Shown: positions 11,269 through 22,400 of the stretch, in pieces
Numbering within the stretch: the first letter of the stretch is position 1
How the letters are laid out: each line of letters starts with the position of its first letter
Assembly (NCBI GenBank): GCA_904066235.2
Contig: CAJFCV020000005.1
Span: 11,279,501-11,343,500 of the forward strand
Direction: 5' to 3'
From: Bursaphelenchus xylophilus
Lineage: Eukaryota; Nematoda; Chromadorea; Rhabditida; Aphelenchoididae
DNA length: 64,000 nucleotides
Notes under the pieces: generated by a model
Databases searched by the model: none
What the model saw: only the letters and a program-made list of their open reading frames with translations
What the model was told of the DNA's origin: nothing
Program-made: the position numbers and the translations under genes

Positions 11269-11484
11269 TACAGTGAGGGACCGGATCCAATGGCAAAAAA
11301 CGTCTCAATTTGCATCCCGGAAGGGACCAAAATGTCTCCAAACCCTTCCCGACTTGAAGGAAAGGGCGCGCTTTTCAAAGCGGAGTTTTTTAGCTTAGAC
11401 AAGGGAAGGGTTTGGAGTCATTTTGGTCCCTTCCGGGATGCAAAATGAGACGTTTTTTGCCATTGGATCAGGCCCCTCACTGTA
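11269..11484. repeat. Pal-B repeat, copy 2
   Basis: Clean palindrome with CAGTGAGGGACCGGATCCAA and CGGAAGGGACCAAAATGTCT arms, centred near 11376. Confidence 0.85.
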
Positions 11485-11613
11485 CAAGGGAAGTTTTCTG
11501 AAAGTCTTAGCTCATTATGTCCTCAAGCAAATAACATAGAATCATGGTTACACATAGCGTTGCATCCTTGTGGTCGTGGGGGAACAAAGAGCCAGCAAGT
11601 ATAACAGAGCAGC

Positions 11614-11619
11614 TTTATT
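11614..11619 (-). terminator. Poly(A) signal of the first CC/ShK gene
   Basis: AATAAA on the minus strand, 171 nt beyond the stop codon of the gene at 11790-13275. Called on motif and distance. Confidence 0.45.
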
Positions 11620-11789
11620 GTGAAAGAATAAATTATTAAATAAATAAATAGCGGCCGAACGCTAGGTCAGATCCAAACGGAACTCTCTAAAAAAATCCCG
11701 TTTTGTTTCTTCGTCGTTCCTCAGAAACTCGGAGAACCTGGACCATGCAGGGAATCGTGCCACGACCCAGCAATAAGTATATTCCAAAG

Positions 11790-13275
11790 TTACATGCAGT
11801 ATCTACAACTTTGCGCGCAATGCGACGCCATGCACCATACGTACGGCTGTTGGCGGCAGTAGGATAGGAACATCTGGCAATTAATTGCGCCGTCTATGCA
11901 ATTGGAGGCGGTGGGTGATTGAGGACCTGAATATCGAAGAGATTACAAAATTCAGCGGTTTTTATAGCTTTGCAAACAGCTAAATAACAAGGCAAGTGTG
12001 CCAAGTGGGGGTAGTCAGATTTTGATAAAACTTGGCACAAATTGAGAATAATTTTTTCTAAGGTATATGCGAGAATCCTAGCTCGCGCTTTGCAGAAACA
12101 ACCGAGATTTTTAGATCGAAAGTCGGCGAAAATTTAGGACTTTTTGCCGAATTTCGGCACGAAAAGTTTCATGCCTATTTCAACCGTAAAGGATAAGGTT
12201 TCTACAAAAAATCAAAATTTTCCGCACGAAACTACCAAAGTTATGGGCAAAAAGCGCTTTTCCGAGCCTCATATGTCAATATTTTGCCCATTATTTTTTG
12301 ACAGGCTTTTAGAAATTGGCCGGTATTTTTTCATGGAGAAAGGCGCTGAAAAATATTGCATTTTTGCCAACGATTCGACTCAAAATTATTGGTCATTTCT
12401 GCAAAGCGCGGGTCTTAGAAAAAATCTGAATTTTGTCACCAAGTCTCATCAAAATCTGAGCATCGCCCTTGGAGCACCTCTCCTGTAAATACCGCGAAAC
12501 TTACAACATAAGTCATTAATGCAAGTATACAATCCGCCAGCGTCTGCATGATCTGGACATTCACCTCCAATGCAGGCTGAATAAATTTTAGATTAATTCA
12601 AAAAATGACATCAAACAACAACATTTTACGTAAAATAATTAAAAAGGTCATAGGAAAAGAAGCGATCGAAGGAAGAAGTACTATCAGTCTGTCGGGAAAA
12701 TAATGAGTACTCTGTCGCGTCTAAAATCGCATCATCGCGGGGAAAATGGACTGTGTCGCGTCGAAATCAAATTTCTTCTCACAGGGGAAGTACTCCGAGA
12801 GAGCACGCTAAACGTGGAGAGCGGCCAGAGAGAAAAACGCTTTTTGGCCATAACTTTGGCAAGTTTCACGCGGAAAAATTCGATTTTTTGTAGAAACATT
12901 ATCCTTTACGGTAGAAATAGGCATGAAACTTTTCGTGCCGAAATTCCGCGAAAAGTCCTAAATTTTCGCCGACTTTCGATCTAAAAATCCCGGTTGTTTC
13001 TGCAAAGCGCGAGCTAGGATTCTCGCATATACCTTACAACAAATTATTCTAAATTTGTGCCAGGTTTCATCAAAATCTGAGCGTCGCACTTGGCGTACTT
13101 CACCTGTCAGTTCAAAGACAACATCGGCGCAACAACATTCTTGCTCATTATTTCCCCGACAAACTGATTGAAATCTCAACACCTTACGTCCCAAAGATCC
13201 TGTACACTGAGCATCGCAATAAGTAGAGCATAAGTAGCTAGCAATTACAAGTAAAAGCACAAAGCCGCTTCCCAT
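11790..13275 (-). CDS. Secreted CC-domain plus ShK-like cysteine-rich protein 1
   Basis: Exons 13188-13275, 12505-12576 and 11790-11926 join to a 98-residue protein. Residues 1 to about 22 are a signal peptide (MGSGFVLLLVIASYLCSTYC). The next part matches the nematode CC domain pattern: GPC, GECP, YTC, DLCC, ending in a Cys pair split by intron 2. The last exon is a ShK-type domain: cysteines in NC, NC, YC, WC, HC, SC, YC. That is seven cysteines where the family normally has six; the extra one is shared with both neighbours. It is expected to be secreted and disulfide-bonded. ShK-type domains occur in nematode cuticle, intestinal and immune effectors and as enzyme tails, so the role is open. 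Intron 1 contains a Pal-C carrying a Rep-E insertion. It is the only complete member along with the gene at 16270-18126. Confidence 0.75.
12000..12490. repeat. Rep-E dispersed repeat, copy 1
   Basis: Rep-E is a 500-650-bp repeat. Its ends carry CTCAGATTTTGATGAAACTT; the inside has GCTAGCTCGCGCTTTGCAGA, CGAGATTTTTAGATCGAAAG, TTTCATGCCTATTTCTACCG and GCCAAAGTTATGGCCAAAAA. The two halves are partly inverted relative to each other. No protein is recognised; frames across it are not conserved between copies. This copy overlaps intron 2 of the CC/ShK gene 1. Confidence 0.7.
12687..13170. repeat. Pal-C copy carrying a Rep-E insertion
   Basis: The left end (ATCAGTCTGTCGGGAAAATA) at 12687 and right end (CTCATTATTTCCCCGACAAA) at about 13140-13167 belong to one Pal-C. 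Its inside is replaced by an inverted Rep-E from about 12783 to 13107. It is nested within intron 1 of a gene. Confidence 0.65.
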
Positions 13276-14540
13276 TTGTGCTGGATAAGTCTGACATGCA
13301 CTTCAACCCCTGAAGCTCTCTGTTAAAAAAGAAGGCTTTGCGTCAAGCAAGTATCCCAACATAGCCTCCATTGTTTGTCTCCCAAATATAGACGTGTGTT
13401 CGTATCAATGAGGTCGTTGATTTCACAATTTCCGGAGGAGTGCTGGTTCCAAATTTGCGTTATTATTAATTTGACGCCAACTTTAGGACAAACAAATTTT
13501 CCACGTTTGTATCTCGGGAACCGGGCCTAGAACCTTGAAATTCAGCGTAGCAACATTTTGGGACAATCTAATACCACACCCAAAAAATCACATCATTTGA
13601 TGCACTTTTTTTACAAACGACAAAAGGACGGGATGACAAGATTTTCTTTTCTCCTGTTTGGGAAAACGGTTTGTAACTCAAAAGCCAGAGGGCGCTAAGG
13701 CATGGTTGTGGTATGGTGTTGGACTGTTCCAAAATTTTTCTTTACGGAATGTCAAGGTTTATATCCGGCAGCCCCAGAGATACGAGGTAGAAAGAAAATT
13801 TTGTTGACCATTATATGAACCGGCTGACTACATTGTCGGCCGGCCTGCCTCGGCTCTTTTGAAAGTTTCCAATGCAAACCGCGGCCCCCTGGTACCCAAA
13901 GACAAGCTTGAGGGGGGTCTAGACATCATTCTATCACGGATCGGCCCGAGAAATTGCGGCTTAACTTGTGCGTCGGCCTATTTCAAATTTTCCTCGGCCC
14001 GGTCCGCTAGTGTGCCCAGTATGAGATAGCTTGATGTTAGGTAATGATCTCATGCTTGTATCTTGAAGCCGGGCCGTCCGTCATTCATATGTGGTTGTTC
14101 CTTATGCCGATTTTTATCGATGATAAGTCCGATAGCTTTGTTAAGAGCATTGCCGGCTGGAATTCCACTATAAATGTGATGATAACCGTTCTGCCGAGTT
14201 GTTTTAGAGGCTGTAATCGTAGGGGTTTGGATAATGATTTCGGTATATCCGATGCTTGGCTGGCTCTTGCTTCGGCCTAGGCCTCCAGATATCCCCTGAT
14301 CACGCCAATATCGACTGACGCGGTTCCGAGAATGAATATCAGGATACGTCAGATGTTTACATCGCTCTCAAATTAAGTTCCAACAGCTGTTTTTTTTGAA
14401 ACCGAATTCAAATTCCATCCAAACGAAAGCCTTTACTTCTCGATAAACAAACATGCGAAGGATCAAAAAACAAACAAAAAAACAATGAAATCACAAATTA
14501 CTAATATACAGGATGGTTAGTGGTTCGTCTCTGTGCGGTT
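13276..14540. other. Intergenic stretch without a supported gene
   Basis: I see no gene, tRNA or known repeat here. The stretch 13830-14030 is GC-rich with repeated CGGCC motifs (TCGGCCGGCCTGCCTCGGCT). An open frame at 14044-14280 (+) has no signal, domain or splice partner that I recognise, and I do not call it. Confidence 0.5.
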
Positions 14541-15495
14541 TTATCCGAAAGCAAAGGCTCCACTAGAGGAGCCTCCATTCGAAGAGCCTCCGCCAGTGGC
14601 CGGGCACAGACCGCAGGTCCGACGGCAATGCTGCATCATGCAGACGCGATACATTGAGGTGAAGCCTGAAAGTTAATAACAGTTTGGCGGGAAAATAATG
14701 TGGATTCGTCCACATTGTGCTCATTATTTTCCCGATAGAATGATCCAAACGGGCCTGCATAATAGTCTGTCGGGAAAATAATGTGGATTTTTCTCGCCTT
14801 GGAATTTCCCCCAGATTTGGCGCGCGACATCGACGAGACGAAACATATTGCTGCGAAAAATCCACATGATTTTCCCGACAGGCTGATAGTATTGTTTTCA
14901 TAAAGTGCATGGATATTTGTGCTTATTCCCAAAGTGCATAAAACTAATCATTTCAGTTTGTCGAGAAAATAATGTGGATTTATCGCGGAAATATGTATGT
15001 ATATCTCGCCTCGTCGCTGATACACACCATGTCCCCAGCCACGGCTAGCCGTCGCAAACAGATGATGGACAATTCCACATTATTTTCCCGACAGACTGAT
15101 ACGTAGGCCCGCCTATATCATTCTGTCGGGAAAATAATGAGCACAATGTCGATCGTGTCGCTGAAGCGAAAATTAATTTGATTTTGCCGCGACACGATTC
15201 ATTTTTTGGCGTCGATGCGATTTTCGATGCGACAAACTCATTATTTTCCCGACAGACTGATACGTAGACCTAGCAAGGCATCTTCAATAGAACTTCCAAG
15301 TTCAAACGCCATCAAACTGAGTCACTTACATTCTTGCGTAAACATTTGACAATTCACCGCTCCATCGTTACAACCGGAGGTTGGTGGGCCTGAAATCTCA
15401 TGTTATCGGACATTGCAGCTTACAGCACGTGTCCTGGATGCAGACGTAGTCTTGGCCGGCGTCGCTCTTATTGGGGCATTCGTTGGCAATGCATG
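14541..15495 (-). CDS. CC/ShK cysteine-rich protein 2, without a visible first exon
   Basis: Exons 15424-15495, 15330-15389 and 14541-14665 match exons 2-3 of its neighbours. The first is the same 72-nt length and phase and encodes PC, NECP, YVC, DTCC of the CC domain. The ShK-like domain (seven cysteines, ending RRTCGLC) is here split by an extra intron, and a glycine/serine tail follows (ATGGGSSNGGSSSGAFAFG). No signal-peptide exon is visible between 15495 and the stop of gene 3 at 16270; Rep-E fills 15636-16158. The frame is intact with no stops, and the acceptor phase fits the donor of exon 1 of gene 3 (18042), so shared first-exon use by alternative splicing is possible. Otherwise it is a decapitated gene. 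Several Pal-C palindromes lie just upstream of and inside its introns. Confidence 0.65.
14691..15262. repeat. Cluster of four Pal-C palindromes
   Basis: Copies at about 14691-14749, 14769-14885, 14955-15102 and 15123-15262. The first three use the variant GGGAAAATAATGTGGAT, the last the GAGCACAATG variant. All four fall in the last intron of CC/ShK gene 2. Confidence 0.75.
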
Positions 15496-15635
15496 CTGAA
15501 AATTGCGATTGCGGGCTAGATCTGTATGAAAACGCTAGCAGATTTTTATTATAAGAACTAAGCACCGTTAAAGTTTTTATTACAGATTTATTCAAATTTA
15601 CAAAGGCCCCAAGTTTATGACCTCTATTTACAGGG

Positions 15636-16158
15636 GAAGTACTACAAGTGCGACGCTCAAATCTTGATGAAACTTGGCACAAATTTAGAATATTTTTTCG
15701 ATAAGGCGTATACGAGACTGCTAGCTCAAGATTGGCAAAAACAACCGTGATTTTTAGGATATTTTAGGTCGAAGATAGCGAAAAGTTTGACATTTTTTTT
15801 GCGAGTTTTGCCATGAAAGGCCTCATAGAGGTATTTTGCTGCATTTTTATTACCTCACAGATGCAAAGAGGTACGTTTTTTGCCACTGGATCAGGTCTAC
15901 CACTGTACTTTCTTCTTCAACAAAAAAGATTTTTTCCAAACGAAACTGGCAAAGATATGGCATAAAAATGGTTTTATCCTTGTCTCCGCCCTCGGCCTTT
16001 CGCATGCTCTCTCGTCCGCAAAAAAAATTGTTGAATATCTCGGCTACCCCTTGGAAGCGCTAGCTAAAACTCTCAGGAATTTTTACTTAGCCCATAGTGT
16101 ACGCAAATTTCAAGAAAATCTGAGCGTCGCACTTCAAGCACTTCCCTTGTCAATAATT
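15636..16158. repeat. Rep-E copy between CC/ShK genes 2 and 3
   Basis: Begins TTACAGGGGAAGTACTACAA at about 15629 and ends CTTCAAGCACTTCCCTTGTC. It carries in its middle a half Pal-A end (TGCCACTGGATCAGGTCTAC, about 15876-15906). It occupies the place where a first exon of gene 2 would be expected. Confidence 0.65.
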
Positions 16159-16269
16159 AAATCTGAAACAGTAAGTTATTATTATTAGTGGTTGAAAGCG
16201 CTGTTCAGTATGAAAGACGATGGTTGACGATGTTTTTGTAAGGCTCTGAACCTTGAACCTTTTTGCAGC

Positions 16270-18126
16270 TCATCCGCAATACGCGCAGGTATGCGCGCAG
16301 TTCCGCTGCATGCATTGGGTATAAGGCTGGCTTCGACAGTAGGTCAGGAAGAGCGGACAGTTGATTGCGCGGTCTTGGCAAGCTCCGAAGCCTTGCGAGG
16401 GACCTGAAACAGGGCGGAAATAGGGCACAACAAGCGGGCAGACGAACAGGGGTTAGAGAAGTTGGTGATGCAGACTTTGATGATACAGGAAGGGTTTGGA
16501 ACTTGCAATTTTTTCAAATTTATCGCCAAAGACCGAGAAAGTGTGGAAATGCAATACTGCTTTTCAAAGATCGCTGCAAGATGAAATTTAGAAAATTTAC
16601 TGCTTTTTTACATAATACCAATAGCATCCGATTTTTCGACCGAAATTCGACCTAACAGCAAGGAAAAAGTCCACAACTTCTAACGGCCTTCTAACGGCCA
16701 AGACAAAAAGTTCTCACAATTCTGCACCCATCAACTTAGAATTTCCGCTACAGGTTTTCGGAATTCAATATAGACAGACTATTCACCGGTTACATTGTCC
16801 TTTCCAATCAAAAAATATAATCCGTTGCCACGACTGACCTACAAAAAATCGGCAACTACACGGACGAAGACATGAGCGAGAGTAAGCTGAGTAAACAGCA
16901 AAAAGTCGTAGCAGACTTACAGCACATATCAGCTATGCAAGTGTACAGGCCTCCCGCCTCTTGTTGGGATGGACATTGGTTGCCGACGCACGCTGCAAAT
17001 AGAACAAAGGTTGGGATGCGAAGCGAAACCAGGAAACTTAGGGACAGAAGAAAGAAGCAGCCGGTTTTTACGAATACAAACTTGGGTTACTGTCTCGGAG
17101 TTTTTTCATAAAGTGCATGGACATTTTTTCGTTTTCGCAGATTGCATTTTGAACTCTTTCCCACGCTTGTCGCCAACGCACAGTGCATCTTTTCCGCACC
17201 GTGCAACCCGCAAAAAAGCCGTTTGCACTGTGCAAATTTCTGTCGCAGCAACATCATTGAAACTTCCTTACGTCGCGGCGATATTTCGCACGGTGCAAAG
17301 CCGAACAAAAGGCGAGACGCACGGTGCGAAAAGAGAGCGACAAACAGGGCAAAAAAAGGCGGAACGCACTGTGCGTTCGCGATAAAAGGCAAAATTTTTT
17401 TTCGCACAGTGCATTTGGAACATTTTCCCACGATTGTCGCCAACGCACAGTGCATTTTTCGCTTATTGCACCGTGCAAACCGCAAAAAAATGGCTTGCAC
17501 TGTGCAAATTCCTGGCGTCGCCGACGCAGATCCGCGACAACGTTGAAACATGCCTATGTCGCAGCGATATTTCGCACAGTGCAAAAGCCAACAAAAGGTC
17601 AAATGTACGGTGCAAGACGGGGGGTTTTTCGTGCACGGTGCGGGTCGCGACAAAGGTCCATGAACTTTATGAAAATGCTTTCGGTCTGTCGGGAAAGTAA
17701 TGAGCACACTGTCACTGCGCCAATCGCGTCGCTGAAGTGAAAAGCAACTTATTTTTGCCGCGACACAATTCATTTTTTCAGCAATGATACAATTTTTGAT
17801 GCCACAGGGTGTTCATTATTTTCCCGACAGACTGATTTGAAAATCCTAGGACAAGAAGCTCTCAGGAATCGGGGAAATCTCTTAGCCGACTGTTTTTGAC
17901 GATTACAGTAACCCAAATCGCAAAAACGCCTGAAAAAACACAAAATTTGTGCGATGAGCACTTGTAAAACTTTCTTTCAAGTTATCAATTCTATTTTGTT
18001 CTCCACTGCCCCCAAGGATCTCTCCGATAGCCCTCACTTACGTCCTAGCGAGTTGGCGCAGGAAGCCTCGGTGTGCTGAAAGAGGTAGGTGAGGAGCGCG
18101 GCGATTACGAACACCTCTCTACACAT
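16270..18126 (-). CDS. Secreted CC-domain plus ShK-like cysteine-rich protein 3
   Basis: Exons 18042-18126, 16921-16992 and 16270-16403 give 96 residues. Signal peptide residues 1 to about 22 (MCREVFVIAALLTYLFQHTE), then a CC domain with SC, GPC, NQCP, YTC, DMCC, then a ShK-like domain with seven cysteines ending CAHTCAYCG. Exon 2 is exactly 72 nt, as in both neighbours, and the Cys pair is again split by the phase-1 intron. Intron 1 (over 1 kb) carries Pal-D and Pal-C repeats. The three genes are clearly products of local tandem duplication on one strand. Likely a secreted effector, cuticle or pharyngeal component; no catalytic residues are present, and expression cannot be judged. Confidence 0.75.
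17102..17675. repeat. Pal-D repeat with GCACTGTGC arrays, copy 1
   Basis: Pal-D ends are TTTTCATAAAGTGCATGGAC and its complement ending CTTTATGAAAA. The inside is packed with GCACAGTGC/GCACTGTGC and the related GCACGGTGC, here over ten times. This copy is an apparent tandem doubling of the unit. Confidence 0.75.
17682..17836. repeat. Pal-C repeat, directly abutting Pal-D
   Basis: Full-length copy (GTCTGTCGGGAAAGTAATGAGC ... CATTATTTTCCCGACAGACTGA) starting within 20 bp of the end of the Pal-D copy. Confidence 0.8.
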
Positions 18127-18750
18127 GGCAAGCTCTAGAAACAAGATAACGACAATCGGCCCCCGTCTTATGTTATATCGTAAAAACAATGGACGACAAT
18201 GTGCAAACAAGCGGCGTAAGAGACAAAGAACCCCTGCATGATTCCCTTTATCCGAGCGCAACACCAGCTTGGAGTGTGAGAGGCGCTGATGGCGAAACCC
18301 CACACAGCCTTGTGTACAAACACATGTTGTCCTGTTTTGCGATACGAAAGAGGGGAGCGGGCGTGTCCAACCCCAAATTTAGGCGGATGACGAGATCCAG
18401 GTCCGGGCTCACCGTCACAGGCCGGCTCAATGGGATCGGATGTTGTCGTATGAGTACAGATGGATCGTATGGGTCCTGACAACAGATGGATCATGGGTTG
18501 CAAAAAGTGGGCCGGCCATGTGCAGTCGAAACCGATACGGGTCGATCGAATGAGGTGATGCGCTTTTTATTTCGACAAACTCAACGGTAGGTTGGACCCG
18601 ATGACGCCAATAAGAGGACACCGTAGCTAGGGGAGTGAGGCTACCCCGCACGGCAACCCAAAATAGAACAAAAATGTCTCCCGCCCACATTGGGTCAAAC
18701 AAAAAAATAGTAAGGAGTCCAAATTTTTTTACCTAGCCACCCTCGCCTAG

Positions 18751-19028
18751 ATATAAGAGGGGTTCCGGAAAAATTCAAATTTTTTCGGCCATGATGATCG
18801 GTCACGCTTTTCGGCCATGGCAATTTTTTTCTTCTGCATTGTACAGGGCGCACAATAAGCAAAAACTACGTCATTTCCGAATGGTTCTTTCCATTGTACC
18901 GTTCAGAACACGTCTTATCCTGTTTTGAGCTCTGCAAGTTGCGAGACATAAAAGTTGGTTTGGCCGAAATGCGTGGCTGAGCATCATGGCCGAAAAACAT
19001 TTGAATTTACCCGGAACCCCTCTTATAT
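18751..19028. repeat. Pal-I TIR repeat
   Basis: 278-bp element with ends ATATAAGAGGGGTTCCGG / CCGGAACCCCTCTTATAT and inner arms TTTCGGCCATGATGATCGG / GCATCATGGCCGAAAA. Only one copy is in the window. Confidence 0.7.
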
Positions 19029-19066
19029 GGAAAGAGTTCTCGCCTGGCTCGGTCTCCGAATTCTAT

Positions 19067-19347
19067 CAGACTGTCGGGAAAATATTGAATCATGTGTCTG
19101 CTTGAACTTTGACGAGCCATAACTTTACCGTCAAGACCCGTAAACAGTTTTGGAAGGCAGACGCTTCTTCCACTGCCTGACGCCTTCAACATCCACTAGG
19201 TCACCAGGAATGGATCGATCTGCGAAAAAATCGCTTCCCTGTGAGTTGAAAAGCAATCTGAGCTTTCCACGACACAATTAATTTTCTGTTCGGCGGTGCG
19301 ATTTTCGATGCGACCGAGTGCTCATTATTTTCCCGACAGACTGATAG
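19067..19347. repeat. Pal-C repeat with enlarged centre
   Basis: Left end at 19067 and right end at 19347 are intact, but the centre is about 130 bp longer than usual, so it probably carries an insertion. Confidence 0.65.
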
Positions 19348-19387
19348 TAGGTCGCTGCTAAATTATGAAACGACTAGATTTCCAACT

Positions 19388-19393
19388 TTTATT
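19388..19393 (-). terminator. Poly(A) signal of the cubilin-like gene
   Basis: AATAAA on the minus strand, 72 nt beyond the stop codon at 19465-19467. Confidence 0.5.
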
Positions 19394-19464
19394 CCATAAA
19401 CGAGATTATAAATTATATAGAGCTATAAATATATACTTGAAAAACTAAAAATATGTCATGCAGT

Positions 19465-22400
19465 TCATGTGACAATCTTTGTGTCCCATTGATCGGTGAC
19501 TAGGACCTCCGTCACTGCTTCGCTACAATCCCAGGTGGCCATGAAGCCGCGTCCGTCGTTCGCGGCGTCACTGTCCGTGTTGAACTCGATCTTGAAGCTT
19601 TGGATCTCCTTTTGAACCAGTCCGGCCGAGATTTTTCGCACGCTCATCTCGCTCTGCAAAAATATTTCTTTAGAATGGCCAGGGAAGTATGGTCCATAGC
19701 GTAATGTTCAGGCGCCATTCTGCATGGTAATCTCACCCTACAGTGAGGAACCTGTTCCAGTGGCAAAAAACGTATCATTTGCATCAGGGAAGCATCAAAA
19801 ATGTGGCAAAATGCCTCCCTCTCCAACTAAAAAAATCCGTTTTTAACTGCGCTCACAAAAAGAGTGGCTTTTGAAATCGGAGTTTTTTCGCTTGGAGAGG
19901 GAGGCATTTTGCTGCATTTTTGATACTTCCCGGATGCAAAATGGTACGTTTTTGGCCAATGGATCTGGTCCGCCACTCTATTTCTACTACAAAGGGTAAT
20001 TTTTCAACAAAAAAGTCGTTTTTTTAGCGCGAAATTGGCGGAAAAATCGCCAAAAACTTTCTTATTCTTTTTTCAGACCGCTCTCCGCATTCTGCGTGCT
20101 CTCTTGTCGAAAAATTTTGTTGAATATCTCGGTTATTGTAACTTACAGCACACTCAATTTCCGTCCAATGGGTGCCATCGTCGGTGACTGTCGCAACTTT
20201 CAGCACGTCGCCGTTGTTGCATGTGACCGGGTCCTTGTTCAAATACCGAGTAATGCTCATTTCGCAGGTCATTCCGCGCGGCGGAAGGACGAAAGCTCTG
20301 AAATTCAATATGTTTCAAAGACTCGGCGGAGATCTTTTTAAGCCGCTGATAATTCAACGTCTCTTCTCAGCTTACCGATAAGTCGTGTTGACACTATATC
20401 CGGGGAAACCAAGGTTCACAACGACCCCACTCTTCTCATAGATTGGCGCATACTCATAGAGCTTCTGATATTCCTGTTGATAGGTCTTGATCAAATAGTA
20501 ATTCGCATCGAAGCCGCCGTGATTCGAGCTGGCATCGCTCGTAAAGTTCAAAACCATCTGGTTTTGCGCCGTCAACACGGGCGGCGGCGTTGCAAATCCG
20601 CACAAGGTTTTGGTCAAATTCCCCGTCATGTTGTAGGTCACTCGTAGCGCATCGAATTTGCAATTGTCGTCGAAGAACTTGGAGATCCCGCCGAATGACG
20701 TCATTTGGCCGCCAATCCCCCTGAACTGCCCGACTTGTCGCTTCGAGTAGAGGCGCGGGATGCCCCGGCTGCCCGGCTCGCCCTGAATTCGTCGCCAATA
20801 CGGGTTGCGCCGCAGCGTGTACGCGCCACGCTCGATCATGAACTGTTTGAACACCAGCAGAATGCGATACTCGTCCGGGACCTTGATCCTCGTTATGCAC
20901 GTGGAATTCGCGTCGTATTGATAGGGGAAGTTGGGACTGTGGACTCGACCCGACGCGAAACGACTGTAAGGGTCGTCGACGGTGATTGTCCGGTTACAGG
21001 CTGAAATTTTGGATGTAGGAGTTCTTGTGGGAAGTCGCTGGAGTGATTTTTGGCATTTGCACTGTGCGAAAAAATATGGGGTGTGAGCGACAGCCCAAAA
21101 AAGCATATCACACGGTGCAAAAATCAAGAAATTGCACTGTGCAAAATGAACTTTGGTTTTCGCACTGTGCATGTCGCTGAAATCACTCCAGAGACGTTGA
21201 TATATAACTTACAATCCAATAAAGTGTAGGTTAAATTGAAGGAACTGGTAAATTGACTTTGTAGAACGACTGAGGTCACTATCTGAAAACGTTGAATAGT
21301 TAAAACTTGCGTTGAAACAAAACATTATTTCAAGGAAAAAATTTGAAAAAAAGGAAGGTGCCAAATGCGACGCTCAGATTTTGATGAAACCAGAAACAAA
21401 CTTAGAACAATTTTATCAAAAAATAAAGCATACACGAGACTCCCAGCTCGCGTCCTGCAGAAACGACGAAACGACTGAGATTTTTAGAGCAAAAGTTGGT
21501 CAAAATGCGACACTTTCTGGTGAAATTTGGAATGAAAATTTCGTAAAAAACATACTATTTTGTATCAGGGAAGTATCAAAACTGTGGCAAAATGCCTCCA
21601 TCTCCAAGTGAAAAAACCTCGTTTTGAAGGGCGAGCCGTTTCCCTCATAAAAAGAGCAGCCGCGTTCTTGAAATCTGAGTTTAGTTTTTTCACTTGGAGA
21701 GGGAAGCATTTTGCCACCTTTTTGACACTTCCCGGAAGCAGAACGGTACGTTTTTTGCCACTGGATCAGGTCTCCCACTGTAGGAACGCTTCCCAATTTA
21801 ATTTGAGCCAAGTCTCGTCCAACTCCTCACCTGAACCAGCGACGTTTTGGAGACGAACCGCCAAAACACATTGCTTCCGCAGGTCCTGTAGATGTTCTGC
21901 GCGTCCTTTTGCTCGGTGGCGCACGCCGGATGCTGGCATTCGGCCACCGTTCCCACGTCGCTGACCTCGAAGAACTCCTCGTCGCATTTCGCGGTCTTCG
22001 TGGGGAAACTGAACGAGTTCATCGACAACTCGATGGGCTCGTTCTCCTCGCCGCGGATGAAGAAGCGGCAGCGTTTGTAGCGCTGATGGGTTCGAGTGAG
22101 CGCTGAAAAGGTGGGGAAAAATTGCCGGACGGGGTGGCAACTTACTTCTTTGACTGTTGTAGACGAGAAGTTGATCTTCGCCGGCCTTGGCGGTATAGAC
22201 TCCGCCGCAATCCGCTGAAACAGGACGATTTGGAGAAACTTCCTTTTTCTGGCCCGGCGCTTCGCAGCTTGCGCCCTGGTTTCTCTGCTGACTGCGAATA
22301 AAAAGAGGAAACGGCCCAAGCGCTAAAACTAAGCTTAACGCTAGGTCTTAACTAAGCCTGACCTGCCTAGCCCTGATATTCCATCCAACCGGAATTGTTC

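Larger units (their letters stand above)
18127..19386. other. Intergenic region with repeats and no supported gene
   Basis: Between the start of CC/ShK gene 3 and the 3' end of the cubilin gene. 18180-18650 is a GC-richer stretch with overlapping open frames on both strands, none with a known motif or splice partner. A single CACGGCAACCC end (Pal-J type) is at about 18646. Pal-I (18751-19028) and a long Pal-C (19067-19347) follow. Confidence 0.5.

Noticed and set aside
14044..14280. 78-residue frame on the plus strand
   Set aside because: No motif, splice partner, poly(A) signal or repeat support; composition like the region around it.
18168..18503. Several frames of 60-110 residues on both strands
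   Set aside because: They overlap each other in a GC-rich stretch, which lengthens chance frames; none carries a recognisable motif.
20372..21172. Continuous frame extending cubilin exon 45 upstream to 21172
   Set aside because: The extension beyond 21000 lies in a GCACTGTGC hairpin; an acceptor at 21001 and the CUB start place the exon boundary there.
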